DNA from: Acanthochromis polyacanthus
Lineage: Eukaryota > Chordata > Actinopteri > Pomacentridae
NCBI RefSeq assembly: GCF_021347895.1
Contig: NC_067124.1
Location: 14,932,521-14,996,520, forward strand
Direction of reading: 5' to 3'
Length of the DNA: 64,000 nt
Shown here: positions 23,987 to 34,659 of the stretch, piece by piece
Numbering within the stretch: the stretch's first letter is position 1
Layout of the letters: every line of letters starts with the position of its first letter
Translations under genes and position numbers: made by a program
Notes under the pieces: generated by a model
Databases searched by the model: none
Told to the model about the DNA's origin: nothing
What the model saw: only the letters and a program-made list of their open reading frames with translations

Positions 23987-24520
23987 CAACAGAGATGTCC
24001 AAAACACCTATCAAATCAGACTATTGGAAAGGTGTCATCTGTGGTGAGGGTGGTAGTGGTGCACACGTGGTGGGTGCACATGTGCCCACAGTGCTACAAA
24101 GAGGACAAATGCGTGTGTGTGTGTGTGTGTGTGTCAAGAGAGATGTCCAAAACACCTGTCAAATCAGACTACTGGAAAGGTGTCATCTGCATCGTGGTGG
24201 TGGTTGTACTGTATGTGTACTCGCAGTTTTTTGTTTATTTTTAATGAAGCTTAGAAACTTCATAGAGGACAAATTGTGTTTCTCTGTGTGTGCAAATGTG
24301 GTGTCGTGCTTTTGAAATTGTACATAGACTATTCACAGTAACAAGGGAGTGATTCATTTAGAAAGTGCACAGAATAAAACAAATTTCTAAAACATTTATT
24401 CAGATCATGTAATCATATATATAACATGTAAAACTATGTTGTAGGTTCAAGCAAAATAAAAAAAATAAACTCATGCGCTCTTTCTAACTTCTTTTAATTG
24501 ATGATTGATTTCTACTCGTT
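23218..24520 (+). pseudogene. Receptor C terminal-exon and 3' UTR relics, repeated three times
   Basis: Bases 23218-23335 copy the last 20 or so codons, stop and start of the 3' UTR of receptor C with very few changes. Weaker copies of the same tail ('cacctatcaaatcagactat', 'cacctgtcaaatcagactac') follow at about 23985-24110 and 24135-24520. Each sits behind a TG microsatellite. The last copy continues through the full 3' UTR including its AATAAA. No upstream transmembrane exons are present, so nothing functional is encoded. Confidence 0.7.
23340..23925 (+). repeat. Dispersed repeat pieces with TTAGGG-like runs between TG tracts
   Basis: Two pieces (about 23340-23605 and 23690-23925) share 'gttaggg' runs and the wording 'gtgaggacatttt' / 'gtcctcac', and each ends in a TG tract. 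They separate the receptor C relics. The TTAGGG-like stretches are short and irregular, so they are part of the repeat and not a telomere. Confidence 0.5.
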
Positions 24521-25323
24521 CGTTTGTGCGTTTGTGCGTGCGTGTGTGCAGTTACCTCTGTGCTACTTACATGAAAGTTAAGATATTCATAGGACAGCGC
24601 ATAGCCCTTTAAGTGATAAAACTATTGTCACACTCGCTGTCATTCTTGGAAACTTATTATTGTTTGCTTGACAAGAAGTTTGAAGAGTCATTGTATCATA
24701 TTAAAACAACCCATTTGACTCGCAAAGCCAGTATTTAGTCATACGGGCCCAAAATTCAGCTACTGACTGAATCAAAATGATGCATAAAAACATTAAGATT
24801 TGTCAAATGCAATTGTGACATCTTAGCTTGAGCTTTAGGTATTAGTCTGAAGTTTTTCCTTCTCAGAGAAAGTGTTTTACTACCTACACACACCTAGTTT
24901 TCATTTTGTCATTTGCACTGATGACAGTGTCAGTAGTATCACTTCTTTCATGCACAAAACCACACGCAGAGTTCTGCAAGTCTCAAGCTCTGTGCGCCTG
25001 CAGGTCTGGCCGAATCATGTTAAAGTTTGCACATATGGACTTGTGGTTCTGAGGCTCAGCGTGTTCTTTCGCTTGACTGTTGGTTTCAAAAGCATTAACA
25101 GGAAGTTACAAACCAAACCATACCCAAGCCCACAAGCCCACTTGATACTTGGTAATTGGTTAGGGGATGGGAGTATGCTTAAAAAGATACTCAAACTTTA
25201 ACTCTGTCTCTTTCTTGATGAGCAAAGCATTTCTCAGTTCTTGTTTGTCGTGAATAATAAACTGGAGGTAGCGCTGACAACTTCTTCCATTTGTCCATCC
25301 ACCTCTACAGCTTAAGATCCAGA
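24521..25323 (+). promoter_or_regulatory. Upstream region of receptor D
   Basis: Up to about 25005 it still matches the flank of receptor C (to 16640). From about 25028 it matches 19064-19290. The last 60 bases before the ATG at 25324 are probably 5' UTR. No TATA box is clear. Confidence 0.4.
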
Positions 25324-26539
25324 ATGAACACCACAATCAGCTATTTTGATAGCAGCAATAGCAGGTAACATTTTTTTTTCACTTCATATCCTGTTGTCTT
25401 AGCTGACATAACGTGTCTAACATGTCAAAAGTTTTATTTTTTTTACTCCCTCCACATGCTTAGTTCTGTAATTGGGGAGAAAAGACGAACATACTATGAA
25501 CAGTTCACGTCTAATGTGTCTTTGTTAGAGTCAGTCAGGGTAATCATCTCAATATGTTCTGAAATGACCAGATTAAAACCATACCATAGCTTTAGCACTG
25601 GGTCGTTCTGACACAGAGAATTACTATTAGTTCATCTATTACAAGAGGCTGAGGTTATAGAGTTTATTACACAATATTATTCAAGTAGGACACAAGAGGC
25701 AGAGTGCACTTTATTGTACTCATGACAGTGCTGACGACAGTGTTTTAAATACTATTTTTATATTGAGCCCAAAATCAATGTACATATTGCTAAATGCTGA
25801 TTTTTGTATAAAATAATGGTAAAATATCCATGTACAGTAAAACTAAATAAAAAACGCAACATGACTTAGGTAGGGCAGGCTCTTAATATTTGCTATCTTT
25901 CTAAAGCTCTTCTGTTTTAATGTGTGTAAATATATGAAGATTACATGTCAGTGTGGGCTGCACAGTGGAGTAGCGGTTAACACCTTTGCCTTGCAGCAAG
26001 AAGATCAAATCCCGGGGTGGGCCTGGGATCTTTCTGCATTTAGTTTGCATGTTCTCTCTGTACATGTGTGGCTTTTCTCCGGGCACTCCGGCTTCCTCCC
26101 ACAGTCCAAAAATATGCTGAGGTTAATTGATTATTCTAAATTGCCCATAGGGGTGAATGTGAGTGTGATTGTTTGTCTGTATATGTAGCCCTGTGACAGA
26201 CTGGCGACCTGTCCAGGGTGTCCCCTGCCTTCGCCCGAGTCAGCTGGGATAGGCTCCAGCACCCCCCGTGACCCTAGTGAGGATAAAGCGGTGTATAGAG
26301 AATGGATGGATGGATGGATGGATGGATGTCAGTGTCTTCTGTGTTGCCAAATCTTTTTGTATGGTGGAAGCTTTTCCTTTAAGACAGACTTTTCAAAGGA
26401 ACTCAATCAGACAGATGAGGAAAAATTTAATAGCTTTCTCCTGACTAGATCCTTATTTGTGTTGTACCTACCGCTTTGGATAAAACCATCTGCTTATGAA
26501 ACTGTAGGATTTTAGACTGATTTAGTCCAAAATATGTAA

Positions 26540-26570
<31 letters not shown>

Positions 26571-29524
26571 ATCCTGCAGTGCTGATGGGTTGTCAGTTCA
26601 GCCTACAGATTTCTGTGCACAATGTTGTGACTCTTTACACACAAATGTGTGGCAAAATCACACTGTAACAAGCTGTGCTGGTACTACATTTTGTAAATAT
26701 GCACAAATCATCAAACATCACATGTATCAGAAATCAACTCTTTAATATACACTCAAATATTAATGGTAGACTCATCTTCAAAAGCATTGAAATAGTGAGG
26801 TCAATTTCTTTCTTTTTGCTGTGGACTCAAAACATTTGGGTTTTGACATCAAACCATGAATATGAGACATGGCGGAGGATGGGCTCACTAATCTTCACTG
26901 ATGAAACACGATGGCAGCAGCAAAATGAACTCAGAAGTCTACAGAAACATTTTGTCTGCCAATCTAAAGAAAGATGTGGCCAAACTGATAGGGAGATTCT
27001 TCATCCTGCAGCAAGATTTTGACTCACTAATCACTAATCTTGTCTGCAATGTGACTATATTGTATGTGGTATCTGGACTTAAGCTTGCGTAACATCCAGT
27101 TGATCCACAAGAAGATTTGTGCATCAAACACCAGTATCCTGTTGTAAAGTTGTGCGCTTTATAAAGATTGTGCAGTAGTGTGCAATTCAAATGAAGCACA
27201 TACATCTAGTGGTACATGAAAGACATCTTTAACGTGAGTTTACAAAGTGTGTGGGTGTAAGTTTCATATTGTCATTTGGTGAGAAACATTAAATAGCTGG
27301 TACAAAACTTCCTGCATATTTGAAACAAAACATATTTTTCTCCGTCGTGTTACTTCGATTGACTGAAAGCAAGAATTGAACACATTACAGCCATAAATGA
27401 TAAAACATTGATCAAATGTAACAGAGAAGGAACTTTGTTAAAAGCCTCAATAATTCTGAAAAACAAGAGACAACACTCCAGACAGTAAACTTGAAAAGCA
27501 TTACCTAGACACTCAGATTTAGTTTGATTTTGAAACTTCTTGAGGAAAAATGCCTTGAAAATACTGGATCTCCTCCTCTTCCTTTTCTCTTTTGGCTCCT
27601 CCAAGCTGTAAAAACTGTGGATGTCACAGGAGAGGAGGAGACCCTGTGGTTTTTCAAAGTAAAATCTGCTGGACATGAATGTTTTTGTTAGTGGGAACAA
27701 ATGCATGATCTTAAAGAATGAGACACATCTCCTTAAGCCCCCCCAAAATCTACGTCCATGCGAGTCTGAAGTGTTTTCTTCTCCCGAAAGTGTTTTTCCT
27801 TCTTTTTTCTTTATGAGGCTGAACATGGCTGTGAATCTAGCTAAAGAAATCTTACAAAGGTGAGACCAAACCTATGGATGACCGTCCATGTTTTGTTCAT
27901 TTGCTGTTCTGTTTATTCTCAGTCTGTCACTAAGTCTTGGGTGTGTCTCTGTCAGCCTTGCCTTCCTCGTATCACTTCTTTACGTCTAGCAGTTTTTATA
28001 AGCAGCTGGGGGAATATTTCAGTTTTGCATTTCAGTGTCTATTTTCCTGACTGACAGTATCCTCTATGATTTCTGTCACTCTAAAGAAACAGTCTCTCAC
28101 ACTGATCCACAAACTTTGGTCCACTGTGAGAGTTGCTGCCTGAAACCCGGACTGGTAGAGGCGGTGGAACTGTGTCTCCACCTTTTTAAGAAAATCAAAC
28201 ACAATGCTGCAACTTTACAAACTGTAATCCTCCGTGTATTTTGAGACCTGACCAGACCAGACTTATTTAAGGTTTATTATGAATTGCACTGATATATTTA
28301 ACTTAACAAGGTCTCCTAGTGAGAACAACTTTGGATGCTCCATCTCAGTGCTCCTGGTCTTATTGCAATTCTTGTTCATAAATGTATGTGCTTCTAGTGT
28401 ATACAAGCCACTCAACATCTAATCATTTCGGTTTGTTTCATTCCAGTTATACTACAACATCATTCTATGATGCCAGCACAACCTATGACTACGGCGAATA
28501 CTATGTGCCCGGGGACTATGGAATATGTGACTATGGCGAACATGGTGCCCGTTTCCTCCCAGTCCTCTACTCCATTTTCTTTCTCCTGGGCCTTCTGGGT
28601 AACTCCCTGGTCATCTGGGTCATCGTTTGTGGGGTACGACTCCGCAGCATGACTGACGTGTGCCTTTTGAACCTGGCCTTCGCTGACCTTCTCTTGGTTT
28701 GTTCCCTTCCCTTCCTGGCCCACCAAGCGCGGGACCAGTGGGTGTTTGGGGATGCTATGTGCAAGATGGTCCTGGGCGTTTATCACATTGTCTTCTACTG
28801 TGGGATCTTTTTCATCAGTCTCATGAGCATCGACCGGTACCTGGCTATAGTGCACGCTGTTTACGCCTTGAGGGCCCGCACTAGGACCTTTGGAATGGTT
28901 GCAGCTGCTATTACATGGGTGGCTGGATTTTTGGCCTCTTTTCCTGACCTGCTTTTTCTCAAGCAGCAGACTATGAGTAACATGTCTCAGTACTGCTTTC
29001 CTGAATATCCGAAATCCGAAATGACTACTTCCGACAATCACTTCTGGAGAATCTTCAGCCTTTTTAAAATGAACATTCTGGGCTTATTTGTCCCGTTTCT
29101 CATCATGGGCTTCTGCTACTCACAGATCGTCTGGAGGCTGCTGTACAGCCAGTCACGCAGGAAGCAGGCCATCCGTTTAGTTCTCGTGGTGGTAGCTGTT
29201 TTCTTCTGCTGCTGGATTCCCTACAACATTACATCGTTCTTCAAAGCTCTGGAGCTACTGGGCATCTACTCAGGATGCGAAAGCAGCAAAGCCATCACAC
29301 TGGCTTTGCAAATCACAGAAGCCATTGCCTACTCTCACAGCTGCCTCAATCCCATCCTGTATGTGTTTGTTGGGGAGAAGTTCAGGAAACAGCTGCTGAG
29401 GTTGGTGAACAGAGCTCCATGCACACTGTGCCAGATAATCAAGGTCCACATACCACAGGACAGAAGCTTTGCATCAGTCTACTCCCAAACCAGCAGTGTG
29501 GACGAGAGGAGCACCGCTGTGTAA
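25324..29524 (+). CDS. CC chemokine receptor D (CCR4-like)
   Basis: A 372-residue receptor from exon 25324-25364 (MNTTISYFDSSNS, donor GTAACA) joined in phase 2 to 28447-29524 (acceptor tttcattccag). The tail before TM1 is dense in Tyr and Asp/Glu, as expected for a sulphated chemokine-binding N-terminus, with one Cys (GICDYG). TM2 reads RSMTDVCLLNLAFADLLL, ECL1 DQWVFGDAMCKM, TM3 SLMSIDRYLAIVHAV and TM7 SHSCLNPILYVFVGEKF. ECL2 has NMS. The wording around DRY and TM2 is closest to mammalian CCR4. It lacks the TM1 intron shared by A, B and C. The ATG at 28382 in the same frame is intron read-through. A second possible first exon lies at 27813-27859. Confidence 0.9.
25951..26330 (+). repeat. Fish interspersed repeat ending in GGAT units
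   Basis: The wording ('gcttcctcccacagtccaaa', 'gactggcgacctgtccaggg', 'agctgggataggctccagca') and the GGAT tail (26302-26328) identify a repeat very common in teleost genomes. It sits in the first intron of receptor D. I do not assign it to a class. Confidence 0.8.
26538..26572 (+). repeat. (AAAT)n microsatellite
   Basis: A run of AAAT units in the first intron of receptor D. Confidence 0.95.
27813..27859 (+). CDS. Candidate alternative first exon of receptor D
   Basis: ATG AGG CTG AAC ATG GCT and so on run 15 codons plus AG, then a strong donor (ACAAAG then GTGAGA). The phase is the same as that of the real first exon at 25324-25364. Spliced to 28447 it would give an N-terminus MRLNMAVNLAKEILQ in place of the 13 acidic and Ser residues, continuing into the Tyr-rich tail. 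Chemokine receptors with alternative first exons are known. The evidence here is only the ORF, donor and phase. Confidence 0.35.
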
Positions 29525-31860
29525 ACTGGGACTCTGAGGTGTCGCTTTGGTTCTGTGTTTTCCTTTTATTTACGACTTAAAGAGGCAATTCTAGCTAATT
29601 CTCACTTCTTACAGGCTATTTTAGGAGTAAGATTTAGCTTTAGGTTAATGATGGTGTAAGATTTATGTTTTTGCACGAAGTTAAGAGAATGTGACTTAAG
29701 TACATGTACATATTTAATATGCCTTATTGCTTACAATATTCCTTTGCTTGATCAATATATTTTTCTACTATATACTTAATTGTGCACTTCACATTGTATA
29801 AGATTAATGTAACTGCACTGTAAATATGATTTAGAGTACTCAGTATTACTTGTATAACTGACAAGAAGACAGATTGTCTGTGCACCTGCAGCAATGATGG
29901 GGCACAAATTGTTTTGAATTCTATTTTGTTTTCCTTTTTAAAATCACACAATGCTGGCTGAAAGCTAGTGTGAAACTGTGTCAGCTGCAACAGGTGTTAA
30001 CACCAGCAGCTTCAGCAACCTCATTTTGTCATCAGCTGTGAAAAGAAACAAGCCAGAGTCATGTTGAGGTACCAGCTATTTCCTTGTCTTCAAGTGGTGT
30101 AAACACCGCTATAAAAGAAAAACAAAAATTAAGTTTTATTTCAATGCGATGGCCACTTTCACACTTGCAACCATTTTGTGTGCAACAGTCGCTTGCACAG
30201 CAAAAAGTGCAGCAGGCAGCATTAGCGCTACAAGTTTCATTGCATGTTTAGCAGACAATTTGCACTTTACCTCAGCAAACCACAATCTGAAAGGGGAAGT
30301 ATGTAACCAGGTAGTCAATTTACCCTTTGCAGTCTCTGTGCACATCCGAGTAGAGACACTGTAGAATGAATTTACTATTTTTGCAATATTTCTTCAGAAA
30401 TTAATCAGCATCACACAAAATAGGTCATTTAAAAAAAAAAACTACTTCCTATAGGTTTCAAAGAAAAGAGGAAGACATAAATTAAGCAATATGCTTCAGA
30501 TTAGAAATGCAGACAGCCTGGATCTAATGTTTTATTATTATAGTCTTATAAAAACAACCTAAGTCACTACCATGATCAAAACAAGGCCAACACTTTGAAG
30601 AGTTAAGACCCGTGTAGACCAGACAGCTGCGAGTCACGCGCTGCATGACGCACTTAGAAAAAAAGTGGAGCATGTAAACCAGTTCACTGCGCCACTGAAA
30701 CTAGTGCCCTAAAACAGTATTACATAATTACCTTATATTCAGTTGAATTTTTCAGAACAGTGTGTAGTAGTCAAGAAAGAATGAGTCATTTCATATAATC
30801 CCCACATCCCCTTCTGCAGCGCTGCATCCCCTGTCTATCAAATACAGACAACATGTGAACATTTTCAAAATATCCTGTAAAAAAAAAAAAAAAGAAGAAG
30901 AGTCACTGACATTCTGCAACTGCTTCCACACAACGAGGACAAGCTACATTGACAAGTACACTGACTTTAAAATCTGTGGCCGCAAATGAATAGTTCTAGG
31001 TACCTAATGGCTGTAGGCAACTTGTTTTCTAGGCACCATTTTCATCTGCTGAATCATGTGTGGAATTTTCAGCAATTATATCAGGGTGTTTTTAATGTTT
31101 TTTAAAATATATTTTTAAATGCTTTTATGTATTTTATTTCATTGTATTATGTTCTAAGCATACCAACTGCCTTTATGCATCTTATTGCCATTTTCAATAA
31201 ACGTGGTCATTATATTAAGGCATTTTTCTCCCTGGTTCTTTATTCATTCTATTTTTTCTCCTGTTTGGAACATGCTTATCAACATTTTGTTTATCTTGGC
31301 CTGGCACTCGGTCAGAAAGGAACCGCAGCTCTAATCTTGCGACACCCAGTTCTGTGGAGTGAAATCTCATTCATAAAGATCTGCTTTTTACGAAAAACAT
31401 AGAAAGAGAAGATACAGGCGATAGGGCTCCTCGATTGCACAAGCAGTTATTTATCTCTGTTAAGAGCTTGTCACAAAGCCACAGAGAACCACTTCCACAA
31501 AACTGCTATGAACTTAGCAACCTTGAAAACCTGTCACATTTAAACTTATGACATCTTGGTTCTACTGTTGTCTTTGCGATGGAAGTGTGTGGTATCATCA
31601 CGCTGAGATGTAAAGGGCTGTCAGATAAACTAAAAGACTGTGTACTGTATACCGAAGGGTCAAATGTCCTGGTTGTGGCAGCCCAGAGAATTCAGCCTAG
31701 ACCAGATGATTTGCTGTTAAAAAAAAAGTCTCCAAGTACCTCAAAGTTTCATCACATCGTCTGCAGGTAACTCTGCAACTGTTTGTGTCTACAATCACAA
31801 CAAGACAGCACAGGTTGCACAGATTGCTAACCAACATACAAAAGAAGAGAAAGGTATATA
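29525..31860. other. 3' flank of receptor D and intergenic spacer
   Basis: The 3' UTR of receptor D must lie here, but no canonical AATAAA occurs in the first 600 bases. A canonical one lies at about 31195. The remainder is AT-rich. A 71-codon open frame at 30149-30364 has no homology that I recognise and no splice context. Confidence 0.45.
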
Positions 31861-31869
31861 AAGATAGAG

Positions 31870-32190
31870 CTTCTTGGCACAGTTACAGCTGACATATTTG
31901 TTGCAGATCAAAGATGCATTTTGAGGAGAAAAACCTCAAACCAGCTTTGAAGAATGGTGGTGGAAGTGTTATGGTTTGGGGTTACTTTGCTGGGCAGCTT
32001 ACAGTCTCAACAAGGAATTCCATATTATATCAAAGACAGTTTAAAAATGATGTGAGTCCATCTAGCCAATCTTTTAACAAGATAATGATCTTAGCACACT
32101 ATCAAATCTGAGAAGAAATTGATGAAAAAAGAAGAAATTAGGGGCTACGAAATGGCCTAGTTAAAGCCTAGATCTGAGCCCCACATTCAG
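31870..32190 (+). pseudogene. Degenerate Tc1/mariner-like transposase fragment
   Basis: The plus-strand reading frame contains LKNGGGSVMVWGYFA, the well-known GGGSVMVWG block of Tc1-type DDE transposases, followed by frameshifted remains that end near 'agcctagatctgagccccac'. No inverted termini were found. It is a dead fragment. Confidence 0.75.
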
Positions 32191-34650
32191 CAACAGTGGT
32201 GATTATTGTCATTGGCGTGTATAGGAGCTATTGTACTTAAAAGAACCAAGCTTGCATTGTTTAATGTGATCTACAGCAGCAGTGAGAGGAGGAGCACGGA
32301 AGATGCAGCCTCCCGAAGACGTTTAAGAGCTGTACAGAGCGACTTGACATCAACACAGCGCCATTTCAGGTTTTCAAGTTTCAGAGACACGTGAAGTTTC
32401 AGCATGGCTGCATGCAGTTTAAATGAGAAATGGCAGATAAATTTGCATTGTGTGGCTGTCAGACAGCTGAGGTGTGAACGGGTTGTGTCCCACAGTGCAG
32501 CAATGCTGTGGAGCTGAATACATGTTGCATGTAAATAGCTGGGTTCAAAAATGAGAAATGTAAAGACTGCAACAGCAAAAAAAAAAAAGTTAAAAGGCAT
32601 GATAGAGTAAAAGAAATATAGAAAACAAACAAATACACCAGTTTCTGACTAACTTTTGGCTCAGAGGACTGCGGATGTACCTAAGCTGCTCTCGTGCATA
32701 AAAACAAAATGAGTTGCACTTGGTCTCCTTGCATACTTTTATGTCTGATGAGGTTAAAAGCCTTGCTTAACTGACTGAAAAATGTTGTATCTGCTAATAG
32801 AAAGTAAAAAAAACCCAACTTAATTTGAATTTGAACAGTTTTTTTGCATTGTGAAAATGCTCCTGAAACTCTGCTCTGTAAATTCCTTTACACAGACAGT
32901 CTGACAGGTTTGATGTAGAGCAATACCATACTATACTTAGAAGGAAAGGTCTTAAAGGTGTGAATGTTATTTTCCTTCTTAATCATCAGGTTTCATATGG
33001 TGGGAGATCCTCTCCTTACTTTGTACAGTTAGACATGCTGGTGCTGCTTTAATGAAGAATGTAACTTGGTGCACTTTGGTGACAGTTATTTCTTACATGT
33101 GTTCATCATCTCTTGCATACAGTATAAGCTCTATACTGCCATCTAGTGGGCTTACTGTGCAACCAGGTGTTTTTTCTCCGTCTGTACTGAAAGTCCATTA
33201 TTGATAACAGTCTTCTTGTATGACCATGCCATCTGTTGCTGTATCTGTTTCTGTCACATCATTTTTATGCACTGAGGTTAACTTTCTAGGTATTTTTCAA
33301 AGGGTACAGAGAAAATCCCTTTCACTGTCTTTCTCATAGTTTTAAAACACAGTCAGACATGGATGTCTGGGTATGAGTGAATGCTGAATTCAGTGGGCGA
33401 AGGAGACAGATGGCTGCCCAGAAGCAAACGTAGGTGAGATTTCACAAAGGGGGAAAAAATGTCAGATTTCTAGGAACAATCACAGAAATAACCCAGCATT
33501 AATGTCTTCAAATCACCTGCATTAGCATTTTCTTTACTATACAAATATGTGTAATAAATGGCTTGTAAGGTAGTTTGCAAGCAGATATGTGGGCATTTTA
33601 ATAGTTTTCTTATTATTACATTATAATACGCTATATTAATGCTATAGTGATACTTATTATCTATTATAAAGTACCAACCACTTGTGAATGTGCACAAGGC
33701 GACTTTGCTGTTACCTAAAACAGAGTCCATGTTAAACCAAATATGCAAGGCAAAACAGAAGATGCAAATATGAAAAGAAAGAAACACTATGCCAGCATGC
33801 AACACCTTTACATTTCACCAACACCTTTACACTTCACAGCTCTTGCATGTGATGTTGATCACAATCTTGTCTGTAGTGATTGCACAGATAAGTCCTCTGT
33901 GGTTTCATGCAAGATTCTTGCTACTGCTTTTCTATGAAAACCTAAATGGATTTCACACCCGATAAGAGCATTCCATTTTGCACATCATGTGAAAACACAG
34001 TTCCAAATTTGATCACTTACAGACATGTAGATGAGAGGTTAGTAGTGCCAGCATAAACAACAAAGCTTCCATTTGATCAGTATTTGAAGCTGTTCAGTCT
34101 CCAAGACTGCAGTTGCACAAAAACTTACCTCCACTTAAACATTTTTCATGGTTTCTACAAATGGCAAATGCATGAGGAAGAAAATCATCATATGTACACA
34201 ACAGCGAAAAAAAAGGTCTTTATGGAAACTTCTCTGTTTTGTTCTAAGAAACCATAAGTGACTAACATTTGAAGCAGAATAAGAAGGTGGGGAAACTGAC
34301 ATAACCGTCATTGCACACACTGGTTTATGCTCAGCAGCAGCAGTGGCAGCAGCATCCGCTGGGAACAGATAAGATCAGTAACACCTCTGTTCTGGTTCCC
34401 TTTTATAGGTTATCACATGCACAGATCTCCATCACAGTAAATGCATTCACATGGTATTACTGTACACATCTTTGTCTTAGTATTTATCTTCTCATCTTGC
34501 TTTTCATTGTTAAATACAAAGGACTTTCCCTTGTTGTTCTAAATATCAGATTGATCATGTTCACCTTCACCTATTAAAACCACATTGTGAAGATGTCGCT
34601 TTTCCCACAGGCCTGAGTTTGAAATGAAAACCAGAAAGACTCTATGTGAC
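32191..34650. other. Intergenic spacer between receptor cluster and trio
   Basis: No gene seen. It holds a CTCF-like motif (33136-33149) and otherwise low-complexity AT-rich sequence. Convergent genes end on both sides. Confidence 0.5.
33136..33149 (-). promoter_or_regulatory. CTCF-like motif
   Basis: On the minus strand this reads CCACTAGATGGCAG, which fits the CTCF core (CCASYAGRKGGCA) closely. It lies in the spacer between the immune receptor cluster and trio. A 14-mer of this kind also arises by chance. Confidence 0.35.
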
Positions 34651-34659
34651 AGTTTGAAG

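Noticed and set aside
27350..27826. 158-codon minus-strand open frame in the first intron of receptor D
   Set aside because: No recognisable domain and no splice context. Composition is that of AT-rich intron.
30149..30364. 71-codon frame with a signal-peptide-like start
   Set aside because: Alanine-rich start, but no homology, no transcription signals and no conserved context could be shown.
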